A stretch of DNA of 64,000 bases from Cavia porcellus. Its lineage: Eukaryota; Chordata; Mammalia; Rodentia; Caviidae. Positions 11,861 through 24,003 of this stretch are shown piece after piece. Position 1 is the stretch's first letter; every line of letters begins with the position of its first letter. The DNA lies in NCBI RefSeq assembly GCF_034190915.1, contig NW_026947506.1, forward strand, positions 32,529,748-32,593,747, read 5' to 3'. A program made the translations under genes and the position numbers. Under the pieces are notes generated by a model. That model saw only the letters and a list, made by a program, of their open reading frames with translations, searched no databases and was not told the DNA's origin.

Positions 11861-13902
11861 GAAAAGAAGACTCAAACCAACTTCAGTACTCAGGAAATAC
11901 TGACAATGGTTCCAGATGTGATTTTAAAGATATTATTAAGCCTGTGTCTCAGTCCTTAGCTTGTAAAGGAGGTGCTGATGTCAGGTAACCTACAGGATTG
12001 GAGTGACATGGAGGGAACTGACATAGTTAACAGTAGGCTCTCCGAAACTAGTGTGGAATGCCGTGTGTTTCTGTGGTAAGTCTCCTGCTTGGCACATGGG
12101 GGATCTGATTCTCGCTTACCTGCTCTGCTATCTTTAGGTTGTGGTGTCCTGCTTTGAACCAAAGCACAGCTGTTGTTTAAGAACCAACCATCTCTTACTG
12201 ATGAATATCCATTTTCAGATTCTGAGGTGAGCTAGATCAACACTGTCCAAAACCCTTCCCATAGCACCCGAGGCCTCCTGTCACCCAGAACTGCACCTGG
12301 ATCCTTCCTCATCACTTCAGGCCGAACCCATTTGCCTAGAAAATTCTGCCATCCACCAGTAGCCTTGTGAAGAGCCTTCACATTGACACTAACTGTTGGA
12401 TTATGTGCCATGTACTTCATTTCTATCCTGTAAAATAGAAATACTTAATCCTACCTACCTGTCCTATGGAGAACAGTAAATGACATGTGTAAAAACTGAG
12501 GAAAGATACCTGGGAAATAGTCATCTTTCCAGTGTCAGCTGGTATAAATATCCTTTCCTAATGGCCATCCTTCATTTTTCTTCCTCAGAGGTGACACCTG
12601 CCACTAGAACTGACCAACATCCATCTCAGGTTAAAGGTGCTCTGACCCATGTGAGTGGGATTCCTTAGGGCTCTCACTCCTTAAATCTTGTCTGGGGAGG
12701 TTCTTGCAAGGGTGCATTTTTGTCATCAAGTCCTTAAGTTTAGACACTTGACTTTCCCTCTATCATCTTGTTACACAGTCCCAGTCCATAAAACCTGTTG
12801 CATTCTAAGAATGTAGATGTTAAAGGTAAAGGATGAGAAAGCATTTGCAGGTCCAGGAGGGAAAAGAATGAGGCTTGGAAGGAAGAGATACTTTTCCTTC
12901 CAGATCTCAATAGGGAGGTTGCCATGCCAGTCAGAGCCAAGGGGAAGCATCTGGGGTGGGCCGTATGGCAGAAGACAACAATGAGGGGAGAGGCTGAGCC
13001 AAAGTCTTACCTGGGATTTATGAAGGCCCAACAAGCAAGATCAGAGTCTGAAGTTTAGAAAAGGCAAATTGGACTCTGTTTAAGAGGTGCTGGATGGTAA
13101 CACTTTGTCCTTGGATGGTTTAGAGCAGGGGGAAAGAGAAGGGAAATACCTTATGTGAGATGGTTAGGTAAATAAAATGTAGAGAATACAGACTCAGCAA
13201 AGGTTGGTTTGTACAGGAAACATGCCTCTAGTAGGATCAGGGGAGTGTGGAAGAATTGCTTACCTCTGAGCAGGGAGTATCTCACAGGTCAAAGAGCTCT
13301 TTGAGACATCTAAACATTGTAAATATACAAAGTAAAAAGCACTCTCCTATCCTCTGGCCCTGCACCATTCCACTGTTTCCCCCACCTGCCCTTACTTCAG
13401 GGACATCTCTAATTGCTTATCTGCTCTCTATAAGCAGCTTGAAGCCTTCTTAGGCACAAATGCCTTTGCTGACCCCCTGACTGCAGAGACCATGCTAGAT
13501 GAATGGAAGTGGATGTGTTTTAACAGAAAGATGTTTTAGATAACTAAAGAGTTCAGTGCATTAATGAACAGTTTACTTTTTTTGCCCATGTGAATATTCA
13601 ACAGAGCAAGTGTCACAAGGTGTCCTTTTAGGGAATTGCACCTTACTTATAAACTAATGTCAATGTTCATACTACAAGCGTGTTATTTAATCCCCAAGAG
13701 GGATTACTTACTGTGATCAGTGTCATGAGTATTAGTGTAGTGCCCTTCAATTCATTTCTATACATAGGTTCTTCCACCCATTGAAATAGGATCCATGACA
13801 TTGTGCTTGACATCCTTATGAGTGGAGTAGACTCTTCCATCACTGCACTTCCTTGACGCTTTGAGCTTGATACGGGTAGCACTGGGTTAAGTCCACAGCA
13901 CG
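11861..13902. other. unassigned sequence
   Basis: No coding region or repeat recognised; chance frames of 60-90 codons only. Confidence 0.5.
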
Positions 13903-15245
13903 TTTGACTTTATTTAGACACAGGGCCTTGCTAAATTGCCCTGGATGGACTTGCAGATTCCATGCTCTTATCTCAACCTCCTGGATGGTTATCACTGTAG
14001 GTATGTGCCACCCTGCCTGGCCAAGCAGACTTCTTCAATCAGAAAATGATCCCTCTGGTTTTCCATTTTCCATTGGATGGGACTGGCACTCCAGTGCCGG
14101 GACTGTTGTATGGTAGGCAGGTGCTCTTACACTGAAATACGCGATCAGAGGACAATGTTGTAGGCCTCTGGGGTCTGAGTTTGGGGCATGTGTGCTTCTG
14201 AAGTTCATTGTCTGTAGGACATGAGGCAGAGCCCGAGCTTCAGCCTTTGGCACTAAGTTCTCCACTTTTCCCAGCACCATTTGTTGAAAAAGCCATTTCT
14301 GGGCTGGGAGTTTAGCTCAGCAGCATAAGTGCCTCCTGGCATGCGCAAGGTCGTGAGTTCAATCTCCAGGACCAAAACAAAAAAAAAAAGGAAAAAGGCA
14401 TTTCCCTTTCTTCCTTGCCTTGCTGCACTGTCTTGAAATTAGTACAGTTAGAAACAAAGGAGCTGAGTCACTCCCTTCCCTCCCTTCAGCTGTAAATGCC
14501 AGGAACCCTAACGAGGACCCAGGTTTAGGCTTAGGAGGTCGCGCGGGCTGATGACGTCAGAGAGCGACAGTGGGCGGTGCCTCGGGCCGGCGGTGTGCGA
14601 CCCTATAAATACCAGAAGCCAGCGGCGTGGAGGCCCTTTCTCCTTTTGCCTGTGAGTCTCTTTTCCTGTCCCAATCTTCTTCCCATCGCACTCTGCCCTT
14701 TCCTGCTGCCATCCGCTATCTTCAGTAAACGTAGTTACTATACGCGAGGAAGTGTGTCCTCCACAATTCTTGCCCTGTGCACAAGAACCTGACAATTTGG
14801 GCCCACTCAATTGTAACATCACAGCTGTCAGAAGTGGAAGGGCCTATTTCTTAATTCTCTTCAGTTTACCTGCATGCCTTTCCATATACCAACACCACAG
14901 CTTTTTGTCTGTTTTTAGTTTTCTGAGGTAGGGTCCCTCCATATAATTCAGGGTGGCCTTGAACTTGTGGTGATCTTCCCACCTCCGTCTCCATAGATTT
15001 TGTGCCATTATGCTCAATGACACCTTTGTCCTATTCCTATCTTAGAGGGAAAGCATTAAGACTTTCGTGATGGGGTATGAGGTTAGCTGAGTCCTTTGAA
15101 GGATCCCTTCCTTGTGTTTCTAAAGTGCTCCCTGCCCCTTTTTCAGACAGGGAATCACTATATAGCCCAGGCTGGCCTTAAACTTGCAATGATCCTCCTG
15201 CCTCAGCCTCCAGAGTGCTGGCATTATAGAGATGCCAAGCTCCAG
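13903..15245. repeat. SINE cluster: three reverse B1-like copies and one forward ID
   Basis: Reverse B1-like copies lie at about 13903-14030, 14915-15015 and 15145-15240 (the last with ctcctgcctcagcctccaga). A forward ID, gggctgggagtttagctcag to caatctccaggaccaaaac, is at 14301-14392. The LTR-like block at 14491-14822 lies between them. Confidence 0.7.
14491..14822 (+). repeat. LTR-like block with CRE, TATA box and tRNA-Leu-type PBS motif
   Basis: Starts TGTAAATGCC. A perfect CRE, TGACGTCA, is at 14552-14559 and TATAAAT at 14604-14610, both in a CpG-containing stretch. The end near 14822 is followed by TGTCAGAAGTGG (14826-14837), 12 bases shared with the tRNA-Leu primer-binding site typical of ERVL elements. 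No internal ERVL genes follow, so it is a truncated element or a relic promoter. Confidence 0.5.
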
Positions 15246-15442
15246 AAATTCCTTTCTGTTCCTATTGTCCCAAGTGTCCCATCAGGAAGGGATGCTAGTT
15301 TTGTCCAAAGATTTCTGCATGTATTAGGTGCTCTTGTGGCTTTGTTTTTTATTTTACTACTGTAGTATACTATTCTGATTGATCTTCTGGGATAAAATGT
15401 TACTGGATCACAATATATAATTTTTAAAAGATTTGCTGTCAT

Positions 15443-15770
15443 CCAGGCATGGTGGGATACACTGTGTGATCTCAGCACTCTAGGAGACTAAGGTGGTAGG
15501 ATTGTGAGTCCAAACTCAGCCTGGGTAATTTAGCTACTTAGTGAAATCTTGTCTCAGAATTAAGGGATTGGGTGCCAGGTGTGGTGGTGCATACTTGTAA
15601 CTGGCACTCAGGAAGCTGAGACAGGAGGATAGACATGAGTTTGAGGCCAGCCTGGGCTACATAGTAAGAGCCTGTCTCATGAAAACAAACAAAAGACAAA
15701 AAAAGGGCTAGAGAAATTAGGTCAGTGTAAAGGCGTTGAGTTCAATGCCAAGTACAGAGAGGAAGAAAAA
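15443..15770 (+). repeat. B1-like SINE followed by B1+ID dimer
   Basis: First B1 from ccaggcatggtgggatacac; second from ccaggtgtggtggtgcatac to gagcctgtctcatgaaaac, then an ID unit gggctagagaaattaggtca with gagttcaatgccaagtac. Confidence 0.75.
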
Positions 15771-16224
15771 GATTCACTGTTGGATTCAGTTTGTTAATTT
15801 TGGTTGAAAACTTTGTATCCGTGAGGAATGTGGGTCTGCAGTTTTGTTTTGTTTTCCTTTTGGTGTCTATCTGGCTTTGGGATCAGGGTAATACTGGCTT
15901 CTTACAATGAGTTAGGAAGAGTTCCCTCTTCTACTTTTCTGGAAGACTCTCAGTGGTGTTAATCTTTAAATTTTAGGTAGATTTTATGAGTGAAGGGGCT
16001 GTGTGTGGGGTCACACTATAGCTCAAGATTTTTTTCTAGAAAACTGGACTCTGCAGCCCTCAGGTCACTGCTGTTGTTGTCTGCTTGGTCATTTATTTGT
16101 TTAGAAATGAATTCAGAGAAGTCATTTCCACCCTGACTCTTCACAACCCAATATGTAGACTCATCTCCTTGATTTATTCTAGGGTTTGTCCAGTTGATTC
16201 TCCTTAAACCAGTGGAATTTGTTT

Positions 16225-16490
16225 GTTTTTGAGACAAGATCTTGCTGTATTGCTCAGTTTGGTGTCAAACACGTGATTCTCCTGCCTCACCCTCCCAAGT
16301 GCTGAGATGAATTTATTTATTTAGTTAGTTAGTTATGAACCTATTGCCTTTTCACTGAGCTAGATTCCCAACCCATTTTTAATTTTGAGATCAGGGTCTT
16401 ATTAATTTACCCCATTGTTCAGGTTAGGCTGTAACCTGTCATCCTCCTAAGTGCTGGAATTACAAGTGTATACCACTATACCAGATAGAA
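16225..16490 (-). repeat. reverse B1-like copy and reverse B1+ID dimer
   Basis: 16225-16310 contains gagacaagatcttgctgtat and cctcccaagtgctgagatg. 16336-16487 starts with an ID remnant (cactgagctagattcccaac) and continues with B1 (caggttaggctgtaacctgt, taagtgctggaattacaag). Confidence 0.6.
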
Positions 16491-16672
16491 GAAACCATGG
16501 AAGTACCTCTGGGATTTGAACCTAGAACATCCTGCTTCCTGGGCAGGTGGCTTAACCAACTACTTGTTACCCAATGCATGGACTTTTTGAACCTTAACAT
16601 TTGTTGTAGGATATATGTGTGACTTGTACACTGCTACCTTGGGCCACAGCATTTCCCTTTTTGCCCCTTGTT

Positions 16673-17695
16673 ACAGTCAGGGGTTTACAGAAGAACAAGG
16701 CAATACAAGACACCTAATTTATAGTATTATTTATAACAGTCAACCAAGGAGTCAAATACAAGAAGTGCAGGATATGTGTCCATGCACTAAAGACCTAAAA
16801 TATCCAGCCAAGGCCCTAGATCCCATGGAAATAACCTGCAGGAGTCCAGCTGAAGACCTGGAGCCCATAACAATGACTTGCATTCACGGATCTGTGCTAC
16901 AAAGGCCCAAAAGTAGGGGTGGAAGCTAGAAAGTCTGTGTCAATGGGGTGAAGGATCTGTGCTAGTAGGCTGAGGGTTCTGCTCTGGAGCCAAGAAGTGA
17001 CACTCCAAATAAGAACCAGGGTTCCCCCGAAAAATACCACAGCCATCCTCAGCAACAAGGTCCTGAGCTCCTGAGATCCTCCAACAATGAGAACAGCTGA
17101 ATTCATATTAAGAAGCCAGCATGAAAAACTTCTCCTGGAGATTGAACAGCACACATCTTTCCCTCAGAAGCCAGGAAGCAAAGCTCAAAGTAAGGACCAG
17201 AGATCCTCCAAAGTGAACCCACAGCCATTCTCAATGACAAAGTTCCAAGCACCTATGATAATAACAGCCGAGTTCATTTTAGAGATGCCAGCGTGACAAG
17301 CTCCTCCAGGAGAACCAACAGCTGCATGAAAGAGTTTTGGCCCAGACAGGACACTGTAGCCAGTAAAGCCTCAGGCGCAACCAAGGAGCTCCTATCTCCC
17401 TCACCCCTAGGAATTTACCTATGGCTCTATCTTCCCCACCCCTAGGAATTTGCCCCTGGTGCCAAAAGAGTACCAATGGGCTACCTGTGCATCCCTAATG
17501 CCCCCTCAGGCACCACCCCCAACCTAAGCTACATATATGCCCCTACTCCACATGTTCCACTGAGAGATGGGGGGGGGATATGCCGCACCCCAGGGGATCG
17601 GGGGTGTCTCTCCCCGCATTCTCAAAATAAAGGTCATTTATATTTCATACTTATCTTTTCAGCCACCGCTGCTTCCCCACAGTTCTATCACTGCA
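16673..17695 (+). repeat. LTR-like block with internal 181-bp tandem duplication
   Basis: An imperfect repeat of about 181 bp is visible: 16989-17169 (gccaagaagtgacactcc...) and 17170 to about 17335 (gccaggaagcaaagctca...), sharing cacagccat, gctgaattcat/gccgagttcat and ctcctggag/ctccaggag stretches. The block ends in a U5-like segment with AATAAAGG near 17627. Repeated U3 blocks plus a late poly(A) signal suggest an LTR, but no matching target duplication was found. Confidence 0.35.
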
Positions 17696-19978
17696 AACAA
17701 CAGCACTTAGGAGAACCTACAACATTACTCTTCCTCTCCAGGTCTCCTTTTTGTGCTGGTAACTTCCTTCTGGTAGGCCTTCTACACTCAGCATCATACT
17801 GATTCAGTTCATCTGCTGTTTAAATTGACCACCAGATTTAATACACCACATTCCTTGTTCAGCCAGAGACCAGGAGAGTGGGTTCTGTCTGATCTTTCCT
17901 GGTTGACCATGCTGTCATTGTTAATGCTGGCTTCCTGAGATGTGCCTCAGGGTTGCATCGGTTTATTGCTCCTCCAAGTTGGTCAGACTCCTGATCCTCC
18001 CTGCACCTCTCTCTCCCCATGCTTCAGCCCTGGTCACCTTTCTGTCATTGACCCTCTGGGCTCACCTGAGTCTTCTTTCTTGAAGGCTCTCAATCTACAT
18101 ATCCTGCAGGTCACACTAAGATGTGCCAGATCTCACTTTAGACACAAAGCTAAACTGTTGATGCCTAATAAAGCTGGAGCCCTGTTCTTAAGGACCAAAG
18201 CCCTGGGCCACCCACCCATGTTTCTTGCTAGTGTTACAAAAGAGGACTTGGGTGGGGCAGGCCCATTGGGCTGGGGCCCTAGTTTTCTTCTCTAAATCTC
18301 CACCACCCTAAGAACAAGCCAGAATGGGGGCCTGCTCTTAGCAGAGTGTTAGGGGACATCCTTGGGAGGATAGTGTTATACACTAACAAAAGAGCTTCGT
18401 TATGTTTGTGTTATTTTACCGATGCCCAAGTTATACTTGTAGCTCATACCGTTTTGTATGTGCCATCTTCCTGGGTAACCTAATTGATATATTATTCATT
18501 GCTCCTCTCTGCAAAGGACAGATGTTATCTAAAATTAAGTGCTAAAATTAGTTGACAATGGATTGTAAATTCCTGCGAGACTTCTCTGTCCTTATTCCTT
18601 AGAACAAAGTTCTTCCTCATTCCTTAGCAAATCAAGGATTTTCTCATTTCCTGATCCACACCCATAACCCCTTTGTAAATCTTGCTTTCTACAAAAAGTC
18701 TGAGAAGTTTCCAGCAAGACACACAGCTTTAGCAAACTCCAACTGCACTGCGTCACTGGGCTCAAGATAAAGTAAATCAGCACTGTTTTTTAAAAAAACA
18801 TGTCTTGCCCCATTTTTGGATACCAAGTTTGGAGAATCTGGGGGGCTCGTTTTTGGGCTACAAGAGTTAGTGAGGGACGCCAGTTCTTGGGTCCCCTCAG
18901 CTGCCTGGAGCAGAGTTTGGAGACAAGGAGAAGGCAAGAACAGTCCAATCCTAACCCAGCCCTGTGAAGTTGGGGGCCAGACCAGAAAGGGCCCCCGCCT
19001 TGCTGCAGCCATCCTCTTTGTCATAGCCACACTGCGCCTGGAGGCCAGAGGGCCAGCGAGCCCTGACTCAAAAGCCCAAGACAGCTGGACACGGTGGTGC
19101 AGGCCTGCAATCCTAGCCCTGAGGAAGCTGAGCAGGAGGATTGCCACAAGTTTGAGGCCAGCCTGGGCTATAGAGTGAGACCCTGTCTCAACAAACAAAC
19201 AAGCAGGTAGGAAAAGGTGCTGCAGATGTGCAAAGGTTCTCCATCCAGTCCTCAGTACCACAAAACAAAACAAAAAACTGCCAGTTAAATTATTTTCTTG
19301 CTGGGGAGACCTGCTGAGTAAGAGTCCCTCACTCTGTCATTATAGATGTTCCTCCTCTGTGTCTTGCTTTTTTTGAGAATAATGTACACGCTGGGGATCT
19401 TTCGCGGGTACCTGCGACGGCACACATTCCTGCCAGCCAGCGCACTGGATTCCAACACAGGGACACCCGCCATGCTTAAAGTAGCATTTCTGGGGTTGGT
19501 GGCAGTGAAGAAGTTTCTACTTGGCGCGCTTTGGGGCAGTTCTGCCTCCTCCACACCTCCTCCCGGTCAATTCCTATGATCACGCAGCTTAATGTTACCA
19601 CATGTTTTTGGCTCTGACATTCCCTCCTTCTGGCCAGACCTGTCCCTTGAGCCCCAGAATGTTCCAGCCTCAATGGTGGAGCAAGGAGGGTTGGGGAAGG
19701 TGGGCAGACAGGGTGCAGGACCTGAATAGTTAACCTAAAGTAAACTCAAAGTCAGGCCTTAAGGGAGTTCTCATGCCAAAGGGCCTGAATAATTAACTTA
19801 AAGAAACTGATTCCCAGGGCCTAATAGAATGCCAAGGATAAAAAACAGGTCCTTAACCAAGTGGGAGAGACCTTGGAGGGTATGAAATGCAAACAAAGCA
19901 GCATGTCTTCCAGACATCAAAGGCCTGCTTGCCACTGAGAGTGCCCTTGCTTTCTGCCACATATTATAAAACTGTGTT
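17696..19978. other. unassigned sequence around a SINE
   Basis: Apart from the B1+ID dimer at 19083-19268 nothing is recognised. 19385-19540 is CpG-richer than its surroundings but shows no promoter or exon that I can defend. Confidence 0.4.
19083..19268 (+). repeat. B1+ID dimer
   Basis: gctggacacggtggtgcagg, gtttgaggccagcctgggct, gagaccctgtctcaacaaac, then a diverged ID half ending ccagtcctcagtaccac. The longest reverse-strand open frame here (to 18689) is SINE-derived and is not called a gene. Confidence 0.75.
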
Positions 19979-20085
19979 AAATGCTGGGGATTTAGCTGAG
20001 CAGCATAAGTGCCTGCCTTGCAAGTGCAACGTTGTGAGTTCAAAACCAAACCAAATCAAACCAAGCAAAACAAAACAAAGCACCC
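19979..20085 (+). repeat. ID-type SINE
   Basis: aatgctggggatttagctga, gcctgccttgcaagtgcaac, gtgagttcaaaacc, then an (aaacc)n-rich tail. Confidence 0.75.
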
Positions 20086-20415
20086 CCCCCAACTTTGAAA
20101 AAAAAACTGTATTCACCCCTCTCCAGCAAGTGGGGAGCCCTTTACTTTCATTTTTTTCTATTAACCATGCATCTGGCCATTCCCTGCCGCTTGCTTGCTG
20201 CTTGCTGTTTTGTGGGCTTCAATCTTCTTGCCCCAAATCCAGAGAGCTAGAGGGATCCGGTTACATGGGAGCATCTCTACAGCACCTGGAAACCTCCGCC
20301 TTTAACATCCTGAATAGGTGCTTGGTTCCCTGATCTCTCTGTCTCTGTCTGTCTCTGGCTCTATCTCTCTCTCTCAGAAATGAATAAAAACCACCCAATG
20401 AGAAGACTGAGCAAA

Positions 20416-20516
20416 AGCTTTCTTTCTTTCTTCCTTTCTTCCTTCCTTTCTTCCTTTCTTTCTTTCTTCCTTCCTTCCTTCCTTCCTTCCTTCCTTCCTT
20501 CCTTCCTTCCTTTTTT
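20416..20516. repeat. (CTTT/CTTC)n tract
   Basis: About 100 bases of pure pyrimidine, ending in a long CCTT array just before a reverse SINE. Confidence 0.9.
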
Positions 20517-21125
20517 CCAGTACTGGAGACTCAATTCAGAGTCTCACAGTGAGCTGCATCCCTAGTTCTTTTTTCTTTTTTAAAATTACTAATTTTTTCC
20601 CCCAACAGGGTCTTACCATGTAGTTCAGGTTATCTTTGAGCTCACTGTGGCCTTGAACTGGCTGGCCTTGAACTCTCAGTGACCCTCCTGCCTCAGCCTC
20701 TGTAATGGTTGGTACATTGTGTCAATTTGATAGGTTTATAAGTTTAACTAAGCAACCCAACAGGGAGCCAGGGTCCTTACTTTGTAAACATCCTCATCCT
20801 GTGCAAGAGGAGGGCGTAGAGATAGTGTGAGTGGCAGGTAAAGTGGTTACAGTATAAGGGAGAAAAAGAGGATTGCCCTGCCCCCTTTTTTGCTCTTGTT
20901 GCTCTTGCTGTCTTCTGCTATCTTGAACTGTTGCCCCTGTGCCTCGCCACCCTGCTTTGGAGCCAGCTGATCATGGACTGAAACCTCTACAAACTGTGAG
21001 CTGAATAAACCTATCCTTCTTTAATTTTAAATGTCAGATATTTTGTCTCAGCAATGAAAAAAAAGTAACCAAGATAGCCTTCACAAGCTCTGGGATTACA
21101 TATGTCCGCCACCACGCCCCACTCT
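20516..21125 (-). repeat. reverse B1+ID dimer interrupted by the solo LTR
   Basis: ID half at 20516-20570 (cagtactggagactcaattc, agctgcatccctagttc), B1 half from about 20600 to 20700, LTR insertion at 20701-21076, then the remaining B1 end (ctctgggattacatatgtcc) at 21082-21125. Confidence 0.7.
20701..21076 (+). repeat. solo LTR, MaLR-like, inserted in a SINE
   Basis: Starts TGTAATGG, ends in a MaLR-like tail (gagctgaataaacctatcc... cagcaatgaaaa...) and is flanked by GCCTC (20696-20700) and GCCTT (21077-21081), a 5-bp duplication with one mismatch. Outside it, the reverse B1-like SINE resumes where it stopped (cctcagcctc ... ctctgggattaca), confirming the insertion limits. The last dinucleotide is TA instead of CA, consistent with age. 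Confidence 0.6.
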
Positions 21126-21359
21126 ATTCCCCCTCATTATGCAGATATGTGATGGGAAAATGGCTCATTTATGCTACAGATGGCACAATTTGAATTGGGC
21201 TGATAATACTCTGTTTCCGGTGAACAGGAGAGCGAAGATACTTCTTGAGTTCAAGACCAGCTCGAACTACATAACAAACACTGTCTAAAAAAAAAAAAGG
21301 GGGGCCTGGCAGAGTTGACACTGTACTTCAACCAGCACTTGCTCTGAGGGAACTCTGGA

Positions 21360-21460
21360 ACTCACTGTGTAGTCCAGACTGGCCTTAAATTTATGGCAAT
21401 CCTCCTGCCTCAGCCTCCCAAGTGCTGGGATTGCAGGTGTGTGCCCTCACACCTGGCTTC
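21360..21460 (-). repeat. B1-like SINE
   Basis: cactgtgtagtccagactgg, cctcagcctcccaagtgctg and gattgcaggtgtgtgccctc. Confidence 0.8.
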
Positions 21461-21741
21461 AATGGATGATTCTGAAACAGCCCTGATGTTAGTAACTGTT
21501 CACCCAGATGGTTTTTTCTGGACTGAGAAACACAGTTACTATAAAGCTGCTGGGGTCAGGACAGTGTGCTCTTGGTGCAGGGCTAGACAGATGGACCCAA
21601 GGAGCAGAAAGGAGAGGCCTGAAATGAGTCTGTGCATAAAAAGGCTCAGGGTTTTTGACAAAAGTGGCTTTGAGGATCACCCTAGGCAGGAATGTGAATT
21701 TAAATCTATGGTGTTAGCACTACTGGTTATCCAGTTGCTGT

Positions 21742-22265
21742 GATAGCTCGGACCCCAGAATAAAACCCAAGGAAGCAAGAAATTAAAATTTGGGGAGCAA
21801 AGGCTTTATTTTAGGCCAGGCCTGGCATCACAGTCTCCAGGAGCCAATTTGGAGACTGCGCGCCTTACAGCTAGAAAGGTTGGGTTTTAAAGCCGAAAAC
21901 CACAGGAATGTTGCAAACTTTGACCCAGTTAGATAGCATCTGGGCCTTACAAAACTTCCTGTAATTTCCTTGAAGTTAAGCATTTCTTAAAGAACAGCAC
22001 ATTTTATTACAGATAGCCGGATGAGGGGTAGGGGAGGGGGTTACAGGAAACTAATACCTAAGGCTTTTACAGCTTTCTCAGGAAATTGAAACTTAACCTA
22101 GAAAGATAGGAAGGGAAGGGGATTTACAAGGAGCTGAAACTGAAGTCTTTACTGGAGATGGAATTTTAATCTCTATTGAAACGACGCATACAGAACAGGA
22201 AGGGGGCGAATTGGTTAGAACTAGGTTACAAGAGTTGCTAGTAGTGCAACTGGAGCTCTACCTCA
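21742..22265 (-). repeat. possible LTR in reverse orientation
   Basis: The - strand carries an AATAAAGCCTTTGCTCCCC stretch (complement near 21802-21820) and ends gggtccgagctatcaca, like the R-U5 end of a class I retroviral LTR. The limits and family are uncertain. Confidence 0.3.
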
Positions 22266-22339
22266 CACCATGCAGCAAAGAAATTTCTACCTGGATTAAA
22301 GACTTAAAAATGAAAAAATACAAAAGAATAACTTTTGGA

Positions 22340-22890
22340 ACCAGATGTTGTAGTGCAGCCCTTTATTCTCAGCACTTGGGAGTCTGAGGCAGGAGGTTCA
22401 TGAGTTCAAGGTCAGACTGGGCTGCAAAACTGGCTGGACTACACAGTGAGAGCCTGTCTCACAAACAGCCAGACAACAAATCCAAAATATGTAGAAAATT
22501 ATAATAAGAAAAGATAATATAGTAGAAAAAGCAAAAGGCACAGACAGGCATTCCTTAAGAGAGAACACAAGAAATAAGCAATAAGCTTGAGAACAAATGT
22601 TTACTATTTGTGATCAAAAGCCCTTCTAATACCCAGTATGTAAGAAGCCCAGCAATTCTGTTATAACCACTGTGGAAAACAGGAGTCGTATTAAACTGGG
22701 TGTGGTGACACAAATCTGTAATTCCACACTCCGGGAGGTTGAGGCAGAAGGGTTACAAGTTCAAATCCAGCTTGGGCCATTTAGTAATTTAACATGATGC
22801 TGTGTCAAACTAAAAAATAAAAGCAGGGCTGGGATATAGATCAGTGCGAAGGGCCTGACTTCAGTTCTCCATACTGAAAACAAACAAAAA
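22340..22890 (+). repeat. B1-like SINE and B1+ID dimer
   Basis: 22340-22470: B1 with ctcagcacttgggagtctga. 22690-22890: B1 (actgggtgtggtgacacaaa) joined to an ID (gcagggctgggatatagatc). Between them is AT-rich unique sequence. Confidence 0.75.
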
Positions 22891-23289
22891 GACTCCAGCT
22901 CTGGGCACAGTATAGATAAATCCTACTGGCATGAAGAGCAGCAGCAAAATACAAAATAAAATACCAAGCGAGTCCTCAGTCACTCCACAACGTGCACATC
23001 CTCCGCATCTTCTAGCAGAGCCTAGGGAAGCATGCAAGGAATCAGGCTGCAGTTTTCAAGGCAGAGAGGCAAGAGGATCCCATGGGTGGGAGATACTGTA
23101 TCTCCTCCGAGCCTTGTGGTAACTGGGTGCCACTGGGCAGGGCTGGGTTAGGTTTAAGTGGTGACCAGGTTTAAAGATGGATTAGTGCCCTTCTCCAGGG
23201 AGTGAGTTTTTTGGCCTTCTGGGGACTAGAGATGGTCATGTAGGGCTCTGCTCCACCCCACAAAGCTGAGCAGATCCTGGCTCCCCAGT

Positions 23290-23940
23290 GTTGGGCTGAG
23301 TCTCTAAGTTGCCCAGGCTGGGCTCCAACTTGTGATTGTCCTGCCTCAGCCTCCCATAATGCTGGGATTCTAGGCCCGCACCACCAGACCTGGCAAAATC
23401 TGTATTTTTTTCTAAGGCACACAGTCTCAGGCCTTTTGTGACAGCACAGGAAGCAAACCAAAACAAGGCAGAAGTTGGAGAGGAGGCACAAGTGCTTGTG
23501 GGTTCTGGCAAGTGTCTGTTTCTGGACTCGGGATGAATAGTGAGGTGGATTTTTGTACACTTCATTCAGGTCCTGTGGGTGAAATTTCCTCACATGGCCA
23601 CACCCAGTTAAGAGGGAGGCTGGGAATGGAGACCAGCTGTCTGTTCCCTGCTCCCAGCCCATCACGTTCCCAGAACAGCAGCAGGAGTTTGAGCAGGCAC
23701 CCACCTGTGCTGGATAAATAAATTGACTTCTGAAAGCATCGGTACCCACTCCTGCTTAGCACGGTGTGACTTGAAAAGGGATTTTTATAAAACAACTGTG
23801 TGAGCTGGCATGGTGGTGCATTGTAATCCCGCACCAGCAAGGCTAAGGACTGTGGTGTGCTCAAGGCCAGCCTAGGCTATGCAGTTAGTTCAAGGCCAGC
23901 CTGAAAGGTACAGCGAGGCCCTGTCTAAAAACAAAACCAT
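23290..23940. repeat. reverse B1 (23290-23395) and forward B1 (23803-23940)
   Basis: Reverse copy: gttgcccaggctgggctcca and cctcagcctcccataatgct. Forward copy: gagctggcatggtggtgcat and gttcaaggccagcctgaaag, containing a duplicated gccagcct segment. Confidence 0.75.
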
Positions 23941-24003
23941 AAGTAAATAAATAGACAGCTTTATGGTTCTACTGCACCTACAGCATGTGCTGCTTGAATC
24001 CTT

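Noticed and set aside
18689..19273. 194-codon open frame on the - strand
   Set aside because: Its N-terminal part is the reverse translation of a B1+ID SINE (SHSIAQAGLKL-type text) and the rest has no domain.
23171..23749. 192-codon open frame on the - strand
   Set aside because: Its C-terminal part derives from a reverse B1 SINE and the rest has no family features.
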